This document shows, piece after piece, positions 1-7,294 of a stretch of 16,117 nucleotides of DNA. The position numbers were made by a program, and so were the translations under genes. Every line of letters starts with the position of its first letter. Within the stretch, counting starts at the first letter, position 1. The DNA is taken from positions 1-16,117 of the forward strand of contig CANQMJ010000050.1 of the NCBI GenBank assembly GCA_947624945.1, in the 5' to 3' direction. The stretch comes from an uncultured Clostridia bacterium (lineage in GTDB: Bacteria > Bacillota > Clostridia > Oscillospirales > CAG-272). A model generated the notes under the pieces. The model searched no databases. It had not been told where the DNA came from and saw only the letters and a list, made by a program, of their open reading frames with translations.

Positions 1-1
1 C

Positions 2-472
2 CCGAATAAGGTCCTGACGATGGCGACGCTTGCAGTCGCGCTCATATTCTTCATATCAGAGGCGCGCTTCCGCGTGTCCGAGCCGCGCCCGTGGCTGTTC
101 ACGCTCGCTGGATTCGCGACGATCATCTTCGGCGGACTTTATGCTGTCCCGAATGCGATACTTCTCATTATGAATCGCTATCCCGACGATATAAGCGTCA
201 CAAGAGAGCTTATGATACTGTGCATCTTCGCATATACGCTCGCGCGTATGTTTGTGGCGGCACGCACGGTCGGGCTCGTTGTCGATAATGCAGACGATGA
301 AAACGACGCAGATGAATCCGACGACGCAGACTTTGACACGGACGATGACATCGAAAAAGCACCTCAGAAAACGCGCCGCCGCCATATCAGCGAATACGAT
401 ATGTACGACGATGACGACGCGGACAGCGGGTATGTTAACGACGCACGCGGCGGCAGATATCAAAAACGGTAA
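2..472 (+). CDS. Small membrane protein with acidic tail, possibly 5'-partial
   Basis: The frame is open to the left edge, so the true start may lie outside the window. An ATG at 20 with a weak AAGG at 8-11 could also be the start, giving 150 aa. From that ATG, three hydrophobic stretches (about residues 2-14, 25-50 and 64-88) suggest a membrane protein. They are followed from about residue 91 by a hydrophilic tail very rich in Asp and Glu, with a basic patch (KTRRRH) and Tyr/Asp repeats. The product is not recognised. The next gene, telA-like, starts 36 nt downstream with no terminator between, so they are probably co-transcribed. Many TelA genes sit beside xpaC-type membrane proteins, but I see no clear XpaC signature here. 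A membrane partner for the TelA protein is an inference from position only. Confidence 0.6.
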   Translation, partial: PNKVLTMATLAVALIFFISEARFRVSEPRPWLFTLAGFATIIFGGLYAVPNAILLIMNRYPDDISVTRELMILCIFAYTLARMFVAARTVGLVVDNADDENDADESDDADFDTDDDIEKAPQKTRRRHISEYDMYDDDDADSGYVNDARGGRYQKR

Positions 473-508
473 ATCGAAACAATCGAAATAAAATATAAGG
501 AGATCATC

Positions 509-1678
509 ATGGACGACAACAAGTACACGGATATCCCGATGCCCACGCTCTCGCTCGGGGGAGAGGCGGCGGCAGCCGCGCCGGAGCTGACGCTCCCGTC
601 AGAGGAAAAGCACGAGCCGACGCCCGAGGAAACGAAGATCGACGACAGCATGCTGTCAGAAGAAGAAAAGGCAGCCGTCGACGAATTCGCGGAAAAGATA
701 GACATCACCGACAGTCAGATCGTGATGCAGTACGGCGCGCCCGCGCAGACGAAGGTGTCGCAGTTCTCAGACACCGCGCTCGAAAAGGTGCGCACGAAGG
801 ACCTCGGCGCCGTCGGCGACGATATAACAAAATTGATAACCGAGCTCAAGGGTTTGTCCATCGATGAGGAAGAAAAGGGCTTCCGCGGACTGTTCCGCCG
901 CCAGACCAACAAAATAGAGGCGCTCAAGGCAAAATACGACAGCGCGGAGGAAAACGTCGATAAAATATGCTCCGCTCTGCGCGACCATCAGATACAGCTT
1001 CTCAAGGACGTGTCGACACTTGACCGTCTGTATGCCGTCAATCTCTCATATCAGAAAGAGCTGACGATGTACATCCTTGCCGGCAAGAAGAAGCTCGAGC
1101 AGGAACGCACAACGACTCTCGTCGAGCTGTCGGAGAAGGCGAAGAAAACGGGACTCGCCGAGGATGCGCAGGCTGCACGCGATTTTTCAGATCTGTGCGA
1201 ACGCTTTGAAAAGAAACTCTACGACCTTGAACTGACGCGCATGATCTCGATACAGATGGCGCCGCAGATAAGACTGATCCAGAACAGCGACACGATGATG
1301 GTGGAAAAAATACAGTCCACGCTCGCGAACACGATACCGCTGTGGAAGTCGCAGATGGTGATAGCGCTCGGACTGTCGCATGCGTCGCAGGCGATGGAGG
1401 CGCAGCGCGAGGTGTCCGAGATGACGAACGCGCTGCTTAAGAAAAACGCAGACGCGCTCAAGACGAGCACTCTCGGCGTCGCGAAGGAATCCGAACGCGG
1501 CATCGTCGACATGGAAACGATAACATATACGAACCAGCAGCTCGTCTCGACTCTCGAAGAGGTCATACGCATACAGGATGAGGGACGCACGAAGCGCCGC
1601 GAGTCCGAGGCGGAGCTCGTCAGGATCGAAGCCGAACTCAAGCAAAAGCTGCTTGACATCAACGATATCAAAAAGTAA
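509..1678 (+). CDS. TelA family protein (toxic anion resistance)
   Basis: This 389-aa protein is soluble and highly helical, with no membrane segment or signal peptide. After a low-complexity acidic and Pro-rich start (residues 1-60) comes the TelA/KlaA core: QYGAPAQTKVSQFSD near residue 75, then a VRTKDLGAVG motif. The C-terminal coiled coil contains a family-typical IQDEGRTKRRESEAEL stretch. Length and motif order fit the TelA family. The family is named for tellurite resistance, but its biochemical role is unclear; many members are linked to cell-envelope stress, and resistance should not be assumed here. A good Shine-Dalgarno (AAGGAG, about 497-502) precedes the ATG. It follows a small membrane protein gene and is separated from the ABC-F gene by a hairpin element without a strong T-run, so read-through is possible. 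Confidence 0.9.
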   Translation: MDDNKYTDIPMPTLSLGGEAAAAAPELTLPSEEKHEPTPEETKIDDSMLSEEEKAAVDEFAEKIDITDSQIVMQYGAPAQTKVSQFSDTALEKVRTKDLGAVGDDITKLITELKGLSIDEEEKGFRGLFRRQTNKIEALKAKYDSAEENVDKICSALRDHQIQLLKDVSTLDRLYAVNLSYQKELTMYILAGKKKLEQERTTTLVELSEKAKKTGLAEDAQAARDFSDLCERFEKKLYDLELTRMISIQMAPQIRLIQNSDTMMVEKIQSTLANTIPLWKSQMVIALGLSHASQAMEAQREVSEMTNALLKKNADALKTSTLGVAKESERGIVDMETITYTNQQLVSTLEEVIRIQDEGRTKRRESEAELVRIEAELKQKLLDINDIKK

Positions 1679-1686
1679 ATCGGTAA

Positions 1687-1739
1687 ATGCTTTGAGGAGG
1701 GCGAGGGTGAGACCTTTTTGAAAGAAGGTCTCACCCTCG
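1687..1739 (+). repeat. Hairpin element A in the leader of the ABC-F gene
   Basis: A tract GAGGAGGG (1694-1701) containing a perfect AGGAGG is followed at once by a 38-nt hairpin. The arms at 1702-1716 and 1725-1739 pair perfectly over 15 bp around the loop TTTGAAAG. The hairpin ends 9 nt before the TTG start of the ABC-F gene. Left-side purine tract, hairpin with a T-rich/A-rich centre, and size match element B (10699-10757), and in reverse orientation element C (11431-11503), so I group them as one repeat family. No T-run follows the hairpin, so it is a poor intrinsic terminator. Confidence 0.7.
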
Positions 1740-1748
1740 AAACAGTAC

Positions 1749-3704
1749 TTGACTATATTAAACGTAGATTCTCTTTCGCTCGCATACGGAGCAAAGGTGA
1801 TAATCGAAAATATCAGCTTTACGATAAACGAGGGCGACAGACTCGGCATCGTCGGCGTGAACGGAAGCGGCAAAACGACGCTGCTCTCTATGATAACGGG
1901 CGATATCACGCCCGATACGGGCGGCGTCTACATCGCCAAAGGCAAAACGGTCGGACTTCTGCGTCAGAACGACGCGTTCTCGGCGGCGGACAGCTGCGGC
2001 GACACCGTGCTTGAGCAGATGTACGGCGCGTTCCCGCGCCTGCTCGAGATAGAGGCGAGGCTGTCGGTGCTCGAACGCATGATAACGGTGCTGCCGCCCG
2101 GCGGCTACGGGTGCATGTCGGCGCTGCGCGAGCACGACGAGCTGACAGCCGAGTACCGCGACGGCGGCGGACTCTATTTCCGCTCGCGGTGCGTGTCGGT
2201 ACTTTCAAAGCTCGGCTTTGACGAAACCTATCACACGCTGCCGATATCGGCGCTGTCGGGCGGGCAGAAAACACGGCTCGCGCTCGCACGTCTTCTTTTG
2301 ACCGAGCCCGACATACTTATGCTCGACGAGCCGACGAACCACCTCGACATAGAGTCGCTCGTATGGCTCGAAGGCTTTTTGTCCACATATAAAAAGACTG
2401 TCCTCGTCGTGTCCCACGACCGCTACTTCCTTGACCGCGTAACGAACAAGACGCTCGAGATCGAGCACAAGCGCTCGAAGCTGTACGACGCGCCGTATTC
2501 GGGTTATGCGGATCAGAAACGGCGCGACAGAGAGGCCGACGAGCGCCACTACGCGCAGCAGCAAAAGGAAATAAAGCATCAGCTCGATATCATCGAGCAG
2601 CAGCGCAGATGGGGTCAGGAGCGCAACTTTGTGACGATAAAGAGCCGCGAGCGGTATCTCGCGCATATGACGCTCATAAACAAGCCCGAATCGCTGCCTA
2701 AGTCGATAAAATTCCGCCTCGAATCGTCGGGACGGAGCGGCAACGACGTGCTCGACGTGCGCGGACTCACTATGGGCTTCGGCAACAACGTGCTGTTTTC
2801 CGATCTGTCATTTTCGGTGAAGCGTCTCGACCGCCTGTTCATACTCGGTGCGAACGGATGCGGCAAGTCGACGCTTATAAAACTCCTCACCGGGTCGCTT
2901 CTGCCGCTGTCCGGCGTCGTCGAATACGGCTACAACGTCGAGGTCGGATACTACGACCAGGAGAACCAGAACCTGACCGAGACGAACACCGTCATAGAGG
3001 AGCTGTGGGGTGAGTATCCGTCGCTGACGCAGACCGAGGTACGGAACGCTCTCGCGCGGTTTTTGTTCGTTGGCGACGACATAGAAAAGCCGATATCGGT
3101 GCTGTCGGGCGGCGAGCGTGCGCGGCTGACGTTCTGCAAGCTGATACTGTCAAAGGTCAATCTGCTCATACTCGACGAGCCGACGAACCACCTCGACATC
3201 AAGTCGCGCGAAGCGCTCGAGGACGCGCTGTCCGAATTCGACGGCACCGTCATCGCCGTGTCTCACGACCGCTATTTCATAGACAAGCTCGCGACGCGCA
3301 TACTGCCGCTGTCGCGCGACTCCGTAAAGGTGTGGGAGGGCGGTTACGCCGACTATACGGCGCATCTTGAGTCTCCGACGAACGAAAAAACCGAGGAAAA
3401 GGACGAGACGTCGACGAACAAGGAACGCTATCTCGCCGCAAAGCAGGAGGCGGCGGCGCTGCGCAAGCTGCACCGCGAGCTCGAACGCATCGCGGAAGAA
3501 TGTGAGCGCGCCGAAAAGGAACTCATCGACGTCGAGCAGGAGCTGTACGGCGACGCCGCCAGCGACTATATCCGCGCCGCCGAGCTCGACGACCGCAAAA
3601 TGGAGCTCGAAAACAAGCTCTACGACCTCTACGCCCGCGAGGAGGAGATACGCGCGGAGCTCGGCGAGAGCGATGACGGCAAAGCGCCTGACGGCGAAAA
3701 GTAA
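1749..3704 (+). CDS. ABC-F family ATPase (ribosome-associated)
   Basis: This 651-aa protein has two ATP-binding cassettes and no membrane domain, the ABC-F layout. Cassette 1 has Walker A GVNGSGKTT (36-44), signature LSGGQ (169-173), Walker B ILMLDEP (189-195) and H-loop SHDR (222-225). A charged helical linker spans about 240-330. Cassette 2 has GANGCGKST (367-375), LSGGE (452-456), LLILDEP (472-478) and SHDR (505-508). A C-terminal coiled coil runs about 545-640, as in YdiF/Uup-type proteins. ABC-F proteins act on the ribosome as translation factors or antibiotic-protection factors; which applies here cannot be told. The start is a TTG, because the frame is closed by a stop at 1719-1721 and contains no ATG before a typical N-terminus. 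No normally spaced Shine-Dalgarno precedes it; an AGGAGG lies beyond the hairpin. A terminator follows the stop directly. Confidence 0.93.
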   Translation: MTILNVDSLSLAYGAKVIIENISFTINEGDRLGIVGVNGSGKTTLLSMITGDITPDTGGVYIAKGKTVGLLRQNDAFSAADSCGDTVLEQMYGAFPRLLEIEARLSVLERMITVLPPGGYGCMSALREHDELTAEYRDGGGLYFRSRCVSVLSKLGFDETYHTLPISALSGGQKTRLALARLLLTEPDILMLDEPTNHLDIESLVWLEGFLSTYKKTVLVVSHDRYFLDRVTNKTLEIEHKRSKLYDAPYSGYADQKRRDREADERHYAQQQKEIKHQLDIIEQQRRWGQERNFVTIKSRERYLAHMTLINKPESLPKSIKFRLESSGRSGNDVLDVRGLTMGFGNNVLFSDLSFSVKRLDRLFILGANGCGKSTLIKLLTGSLLPLSGVVEYGYNVEVGYYDQENQNLTETNTVIEELWGEYPSLTQTEVRNALARFLFVGDDIEKPISVLSGGERARLTFCKLILSKVNLLILDEPTNHLDIKSREALEDALSEFDGTVIAVSHDRYFIDKLATRILPLSRDSVKVWEGGYADYTAHLESPTNEKTEEKDETSTNKERYLAAKQEAAALRKLHRELERIAEECERAEKELIDVEQELYGDAASDYIRAAELDDRKMELENKLYDLYAREEEIRAELGESDDGKAPDGEK

Positions 3705-3708
3705 ACAT

Positions 3709-3741
3709 AAAATCGGCAAGGCATACAGCCTTGCCGATTTT
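3709..3741. terminator. Bidirectional intrinsic terminator
   Basis: Perfect 14-bp stem AAAATCGGCAAGGC / GCCTTGCCGATTTT with a 5-nt loop (ATACA). It has A/T-rich ends on both sides and lies between the convergent ABC-F (+) and GNAT (-) genes, so it can serve both. Confidence 0.93.
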
Positions 3742-3757
3742 GTCTAAATACCGAGCT

Positions 3758-4258
3758 TTATAATGTGCTGTTATTGAAAATCAACCCGACCATTTCATCA
3801 TCTGTGCTTCCGCATTTTTCGTAATTACCGTTAGTGTACTGATCTATTACAGAAAGCCAAAAATGCTGTGCCGGAATATTATCCTGCATTTGACATACCT
3901 CCCAGTTTCCCTTATACATGTCAAAAGCCATCGTTGAAGCAGTTCTTCCGATACCTTTGCGGCGATATTTTCTTGTAATGAAAAATTCGTCAATATTGTG
4001 TGATCGGTCGTCCTGCAAATATCTGTTCCCCTCTTCAGCGATTACCAAATATCCTGCAATTTTCCCGTCCACACGAATAAAATAATTCTGCATCTTCTCG
4101 TTACTTAAATAGTAATCTGCATCGCCGTAGAAGAAACCGTCTTCGGGAATATCATCGTTCAGATAGTTTGTAAAATCATAGTTAAAATTATATAAGTTTA
4201 TCAGCTGTGAAAATGCTCTTTTTCCGGACTGTGTTATGCGGTCAAGCTGTATATTCAT
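3758..4258 (-). CDS. GNAT family N-acetyltransferase
   Basis: A 166-aa protein of GNAT size and layout. A beta-strand pair around residues 58-75 (YFIRVDGKIAGYLVI) leads to strand 4 (IDEFFI, 89-94) and the acetyl-CoA pyrophosphate loop RRKGIG (99-104). A later motif with N127 and a helix around AQHFWLSVI (130-138) fits motif B. It should transfer an acyl group from acetyl-CoA to an amine, but the substrate is unknown. The gene is clearly more AT-rich than its neighbours and its codons differ: Ile is ATT 7, ATA 4, ATC 2, and Thr is ACA 5, ACT 2, ACG 1, against ATA and ACG dominance elsewhere. That suggests recent acquisition. AAGGAG at 4274-4279 is 15 nt from the ATG, a rather long spacing. It lies just 3' of tRNA-Val on the same strand, beyond the tRNA terminator. 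Confidence 0.88.
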   Translation of the reverse strand: MNIQLDRITQSGKRAFSQLINLYNFNYDFTNYLNDDIPEDGFFYGDADYYLSNEKMQNYFIRVDGKIAGYLVIAEEGNRYLQDDRSHNIDEFFITRKYRRKGIGRTASTMAFDMYKGNWEVCQMQDNIPAQHFWLSVIDQYTNGNYEKCGSTDDEMVGLIFNNSTL

Positions 4259-4372
4259 ATTATGTAATATAATCTCCTTAAGAATTTCTATGTAACAAAA
4301 CCTTTGCTATTTCAAGTTATGTGTGACAAAAAATGTTATTGATTTTATTGTGGGAACTTTAGGTTAAACTAC

Positions 4373-4397
4373 AAAACCGGGATAAAATCCCGGTTTT
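4373..4397 (-). terminator. Terminator after tRNA-Val
   Basis: Perfect 11-bp stem AAAACCGGGAT / ATCCCGGTTTT around a 3-nt loop, 4 nt beyond the tRNA 3' end. On the minus strand the stem ends in TTTT. It separates the tRNA transcript from the GNAT gene. Confidence 0.88.
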
Positions 4398-4401
4398 GTT
4401 T

Positions 4402-4478
4402 TGGTGGAAACGGCTGGAGTCGAACCAGTGACCTCTTGGATGTCAACCAAGCACTCTAACCATCTGAGCTACGCTTCC
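4402..4478 (-). tRNA. tRNA-Val (anticodon GAC)
   Basis: On the minus strand this 77-nt sequence folds as a full cloverleaf. The acceptor stem GGAAGCG pairs with CGTTTCC (one G-T pair), followed by A73 and an encoded CCA. The anticodon stem CTTGG/CCAAG encloses the loop TTGACAT, placing GAC at positions 34-36 (forward 4442-4444), which reads GUC and GUU. The T arm has the GGTTCGA motif. A promoter and terminator flank it closely, so it is a single-gene unit. Confidence 0.96.
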
Positions 4479-4502
4479 GTGTTTTTTCTCTGATGCTTCG
4501 AT

Positions 4503-4531
4503 AGTATACCACATCTCGGCGCCATTTGCAA
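4503..4531 (-). promoter_or_regulatory. Promoter of tRNA-Val
   Basis: On the minus strand TTGCAA (forward 4526-4531) and TATACT (4503-4508) are separated by exactly 17 nt. The -10 ends 24 nt before the tRNA 5' end. Confidence 0.8.
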
Positions 4532-4609
4532 TAGTTATTTTCAAATTTTTGAGAAAAAATGTTTTACATATCAAATCTGCGGCGAAAATACATGTAGGAA
4601 AGGCAAATG

Positions 4610-4638
4610 TTGACTAAAAACTCACGTCATGATAAAAT
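4610..4638 (+). promoter_or_regulatory. Promoter of D-lactate dehydrogenase gene
   Basis: TTGACT (4610-4615), 17-nt spacer, TAAAAT (4633-4638). The -10 lies 39 nt before the ATG at 4678, leaving a short leader with a GGGAAG Shine-Dalgarno. Confidence 0.8.
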
Positions 4639-4677
4639 GAACGCGACAGCAAATACAAGCGAAAAGGGAAGTGCCAA

Positions 4678-5712
4678 ATGATAAAAATCGCAGTTTTCGA
4701 TTCAAAGCAGTACGACGTCGAGCCTATGGGACCGTGCGGCGAGGCGCGCGGAGTAGAGTTCAAATTCTTCGAGCCGAAGCTGACGTCGGACACGGTCGGA
4801 CTCGCCGCCGGCTACGACGGCGTGTGCGTGTTCGTCAACGACACCGTAGACGCGCGCGTTTTAGACATGCTGACAGAGCAGAACATACGACTTCTGGCGC
4901 TGCGGTGCGCGGGCTACAACAACGTCGACGTAAAGCACGCATACGGACGCGTACACGTCGTGCATGTGCCCGCATACTCGCCGTACGCCGTCGCCGAGCA
5001 CGCGATGGCGATGCTGCTCACGTCGGTGCGCCGCATACACAAAGCGTACGCGCGCACGCGCGATTTCAATTTCAGTCTGTCGGGACTCACCGGCTTCGAC
5101 ATGCACGGGAAAACTGTCGGTGTCGTCGGCACGGGACGCATCGGACGCGTATTTATCGACATATGCCGCGGCTTCGGCATGAACGTCATCGCATACGACA
5201 AATTCCCGGCGCATGATGCGAATATCGACTACGTGACGCTCGACGAGCTTTATGCGAGGTCGGATATAATATCGTTCCACTGCCCGCTGACGGACGAAAC
5301 GTACCACATGCTGAACCGTGACTCGATAAAGACGCTGAAGCGCGGCGTCGTCATCGTCAACACGTCGCGCGGCGCGCTTATCGACGCTGAAGCGCTGCTC
5401 GACGGGATCAAGGCGCGCGTCATAGGCGCCGCATGCCTCGACGTGTACGAGGAGGAGTCCGACATCTTCTTCGAGGACAACTCGGGACACATCATGGACG
5501 ACGATACGCTCGCGCGGCTTTTGTCGATGCCGAACGTGCTCGTCACGTCTCATCAGGCGTTTCTGACGCGCGAGGCGCTGCACAATATCGCGGAATGTAC
5601 GGTCGACAACATCGTCACATTCTTTGAGCGCGGTACGTGCGACAACGAGCTCTGCTACCGCTGCGGCAAGACCGATACGTGCCGCGCACAGCGGATAGAG
5701 AAGTGCTTCTGA
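4678..5712 (+). CDS. ldhA: D-lactate dehydrogenase (LdhA-type D-2-hydroxyacid dehydrogenase)
   Basis: A 344-aa cytosolic enzyme expected to reduce pyruvate to D-lactate with NADH, restoring NAD+ in fermentation. Sequence blocks closely match the LdhA group: VFVNDTVD, LALRCAGYNNVD (73-84), VPAYSPYAVAEHA (97-109), and SLSGLTGF before the nucleotide-binding motif GTGRIG (151-156). Catalytic residues by family alignment are R231 (NTSRGALID), E260 (DVYEEE) and H292 (SHQAFLT). The FFEDNS block after E260 is typical of D-LDH rather than phosphoglycerate or glyoxylate enzymes. The C-terminus is unusual: after the NEL where E. coli LdhA ends, about 19 extra residues follow, and cysteines occur at 321, 326, 329, 335 and 343. 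It has its own promoter and is convergent with the VanZ-like gene, so it appears monocistronic. Confidence 0.92.
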   Translation: MIKIAVFDSKQYDVEPMGPCGEARGVEFKFFEPKLTSDTVGLAAGYDGVCVFVNDTVDARVLDMLTEQNIRLLALRCAGYNNVDVKHAYGRVHVVHVPAYSPYAVAEHAMAMLLTSVRRIHKAYARTRDFNFSLSGLTGFDMHGKTVGVVGTGRIGRVFIDICRGFGMNVIAYDKFPAHDANIDYVTLDELYARSDIISFHCPLTDETYHMLNRDSIKTLKRGVVIVNTSRGALIDAEALLDGIKARVIGAACLDVYEEESDIFFEDNSGHIMDDDTLARLLSMPNVLVTSHQAFLTREALHNIAECTVDNIVTFFERGTCDNELCYRCGKTDTCRAQRIEKCF

Positions 5713-5713
5713 A

Positions 5714-5748
5714 CGAAAAATCCCGACGACGAATTTATTCGCCGTCGG
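5714..5748 (-). terminator. Terminator of the VanZ-like gene
   Basis: On the minus strand CCGACGGCGAA / TTCGTCGTCGG (11 bp, one mismatch) surrounds a 4-nt loop and is followed by GATTTTTCG. The TAA stop of the VanZ-like gene falls inside the loop. It may also end the convergent ldhA transcript, but the T-run favours the minus direction. Confidence 0.72.
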
Positions 5749-6232
5749 CGGGAGCCTCACTGTCGGTGTGTTCTTTATTGCGCCGTATAAGGACGACGAT
5801 GAAGAATATGGCGATAGCGACGAGCGAGCCGCAGAAATCGAGCAGAATATCAAAAACAGAATTTGTGCGCCCGGTGTAGATCTGTATCGTTTCGTCCGTC
5901 GCCGCAGCGAGCAGACAGAAAAGCATCGGCAGCGACACGGCTGTCCACGCTCGCGATATGTCACGTCCTGTAAAATAGTATGTGATGGCAGCTGACAACG
6001 CGCCGAGACATGCAAACTCGGTGAAATGGGCGCATTTTCGCAGTATCTTGTGAAGCAGAGAGAAAAGCTCCGGCGTCGCGTCGACGCGGAACAGCGAAAG
6101 AATAAAACGGAGTATGCGCGAGGATTCGGCGTTCGAAGCTTCACCGGAAAAGAGAGAATGACCCCATATGAACGCGAGGTTGACGGCGCACACTGCCGCG
6201 AGTATGTATATCGTCTTTTTGCTGCGGGACAT
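5735..6232 (-). CDS. VanZ-like family membrane protein
   Basis: A 165-aa integral membrane protein with about four hydrophobic segments. The VanZ fold signatures are present: an early helix with WGHSLFSG, a second motif RKCAHFTEFACLGAL, and DETIQIYTGRTNSVFDILLD before the last helix. VanZ gives low-level teicoplanin resistance in the vanA cluster. Most chromosomal homologues like this stand alone and have no proven role, so a resistance function should not be inferred. The frame extends to an upstream ATG at 6262, but that ATG overlaps the promoter -10 box (6261-6266). The ATG at 6232 has AAAGGAGA immediately upstream at good spacing, so I start there. A single-gene unit with its own promoter and terminator. 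Confidence 0.87.
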   Translation of the reverse strand: MSRSKKTIYILAAVCAVNLAFIWGHSLFSGEASNAESSRILRFILSLFRVDATPELFSLLHKILRKCAHFTEFACLGALSAAITYYFTGRDISRAWTAVSLPMLFCLLAAATDETIQIYTGRTNSVFDILLDFCGSLVAIAIFFIVVLIRRNKEHTDSEAPADGE

Positions 6233-6260
6233 CGCTTTCTCCTTTATCTGCATTAACAGC

Positions 6261-6289
6261 ATTATAATCTATATGCGGTCAAATGTCAA
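6261..6289 (-). promoter_or_regulatory. Promoter of the VanZ-like gene
   Basis: Perfect consensus on the minus strand: TTGACA (forward 6284-6289), 17-nt spacer, TATAAT (6261-6266). It lies 29 nt before the chosen start codon. Confidence 0.88.
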
Positions 6290-6385
6290 ATATAAATGAC
6301 GGCAAAAAATAAAATCAGCGCCCGTTTTGTAAAAATGTGCAGAAGTCGGCTTTTTGCGGGTCGGGGATTCGTCTATTTTCTCCAC

Positions 6386-6413
6386 TTGAAAAAATCCGAT
6401 ATTGTGGTATAAT
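6386..6413 (+). promoter_or_regulatory. Promoter of the Cys-rich protein / CarD operon
   Basis: TTGAAA (6386-6391), 16-nt spacer, TATAAT (6408-6413), preceding a leader of about 45 nt that ends in GGAGGTGA before the ATG at 6466. It is divergent from the VanZ-like promoter, with about 100 nt between them. Confidence 0.8.
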
Positions 6414-6465
6414 ATTTATGGTAAAGAATTTAGTTCTGTCGGAACGAAAACGGAGGTGACGCCGT

Positions 6466-6660
6466 ATGGGAAGAGTTAAACGCGGGAACGTCAAAAAAGC
6501 GTTTATGCGCGAGCATGACTGTCGGTTTTGTCTTTATTTCGGTTCGTGCGCGCATAAGGAATGCATGTTTGACGATCCCGACAGCGACGGAGGCAAGCGC
6601 TGCCAGCCGTCGTGCGATGCGGAAAAACGCGGAGTTGACACGGAGGATGACATTGCCTGA
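6466..6660 (+). CDS. Small cysteine-rich protein, probable metal-binding
   Basis: A 64-aa protein with a basic N-terminus and acidic C-terminus. Six cysteines lie at 19, 22, 28, 33, 46 and 50, in the pattern C-x2-C-x5-C-x4-C-x12-C-x3-C, with H17 and H30 nearby. This suggests a zinc or iron-sulfur site; no catalytic motif is visible and I do not recognise the family. A very strong Shine-Dalgarno (GGAGGTGA, 7-nt spacing) and a good promoter support that it is a real gene. It ends 9 nt before the CarD-type gene, so the two are almost surely co-transcribed. A role with CarD in transcription or redox sensing is only a guess from position. Confidence 0.8.
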   Translation: MGRVKRGNVKKAFMREHDCRFCLYFGSCAHKECMFDDPDSDGGKRCQPSCDAEKRGVDTEDDIA

Positions 6661-6669
6661 GAGGACACT

Positions 6670-7197
6670 ATGAGTAAGAGATATTCGATCGGAGAGAAAA
6701 TTATTTACAGTCAATCCGGTGTTTGTCAGGTAGAGGACATAACAGTTGGAGAGTTTTACGGCGAAAAGACCGAGTATTACGTGCTTCGCCCCGTATACGA
6801 TTCGGGCTCGCTCGTATATGTGCCGACAGACAACGAGCAGCTTACATCGCGCATACGCGGAGCGATGACGCGCGACGAGGTCGGAAGCCTCATCGAATAC
6901 ATGCCGAGCGCGGAAAACATTTGGATAGACAACGACAACAAGCGCAAGGAAGAGTATTCGGCGATACTGCTCGAGAATAAACCGAGACGGCTGACGGAGA
7001 TGATATCGACGCTCCGCTCGCGCCGCGAGGAGCAACGGCTCAAGAAAAAGCGTCTGCACATAGCCGACGAGCATTTCCTCGAGCGCGCACAGCGCATACT
7101 GGGCGACGAGATATCGTTCGTTCTCGGTCTCGACAGAGGAGAAGTTGATTCTTATATTACCTCACGTCTGGCGCAGAGCGGCGTCAAGGACGCATAA
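6670..7197 (+). CDS. CarD family transcriptional regulator (RNA polymerase-binding)
   Basis: A 175-aa protein with the CarD/CdnL layout. The N-terminal beta-rich RNA polymerase-interaction domain spans about 1-60 and carries the characteristic block YSIGEKIIYSQSGVCQVEDI (5-24), then YYVLRPVYDSGSLVYVPTDN (36-55). A helical basic C-terminal domain follows, with RSRREEQRLKKKRLHIAD around 116-133. Family members bind the RNAP beta subunit and stabilise open promoter complexes, often at rRNA and other growth-related promoters. Length is typical. It is the second gene of the operon starting at 6466, with a GAGG just before its ATG. A GC-rich hairpin but no clear terminator separates it from the carboxypeptidase gene. 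Confidence 0.92.
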   Translation: MSKRYSIGEKIIYSQSGVCQVEDITVGEFYGEKTEYYVLRPVYDSGSLVYVPTDNEQLTSRIRGAMTRDEVGSLIEYMPSAENIWIDNDNKRKEEYSAILLENKPRRLTEMISTLRSRREEQRLKKKRLHIADEHFLERAQRILGDEISFVLGLDRGEVDSYITSRLAQSGVKDA

Positions 7198-7227
7198 GAC
7201 GCGCGGTAAGCGCGGAAAAGATCGGGT

Positions 7228-7257
7228 GCGGGGAAGGAGCAGATGTTCTTTCCCCGC
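7228..7257 (+). other. Intergenic hairpin between CarD and the carboxypeptidase genes
   Basis: GCGGGGAAGGA (7228-7238) pairs with TCTTTCCCCGC (7247-7257) with one G-T pair and an 8-nt loop. No T-run follows, so it is not a convincing intrinsic terminator. It may be a processing site or a short relative of the hairpin elements, since the preceding GGGTGCGGGG resembles the left part of element B. Confidence 0.5.
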
Positions 7258-7294
7258 GCCGCGGTTTATCCGATAATTTTGGGAGGAATACGAA

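Noticed and set aside
1702..1739. Element A as the terminator of the TelA operon
   Set aside because: The stem is strong, but it is followed by GAAACAG with no T-run, and the next gene starts 9 nt later.
3742..4402. Integration site (att) using the tRNA-Val 3' end
   Set aside because: I looked for a copy of the tRNA 3' segment on the other side of the GNAT gene and found none; no integrase is present.
4861..6144. Long minus-strand frame of 427 codons opposite the ldhA gene and beyond
   Set aside because: It lies antisense to a clear LdhA and overlaps the VanZ-like gene in another frame. Its translation is Arg/Val/His-rich low-quality sequence, as expected from the shadow of a GC-rich gene.
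6233..6262. Upstream ATG adding 10 residues to the VanZ-like protein
   Set aside because: It overlaps the -10 box of a perfect promoter; the internal ATG has AAAGGAGA.
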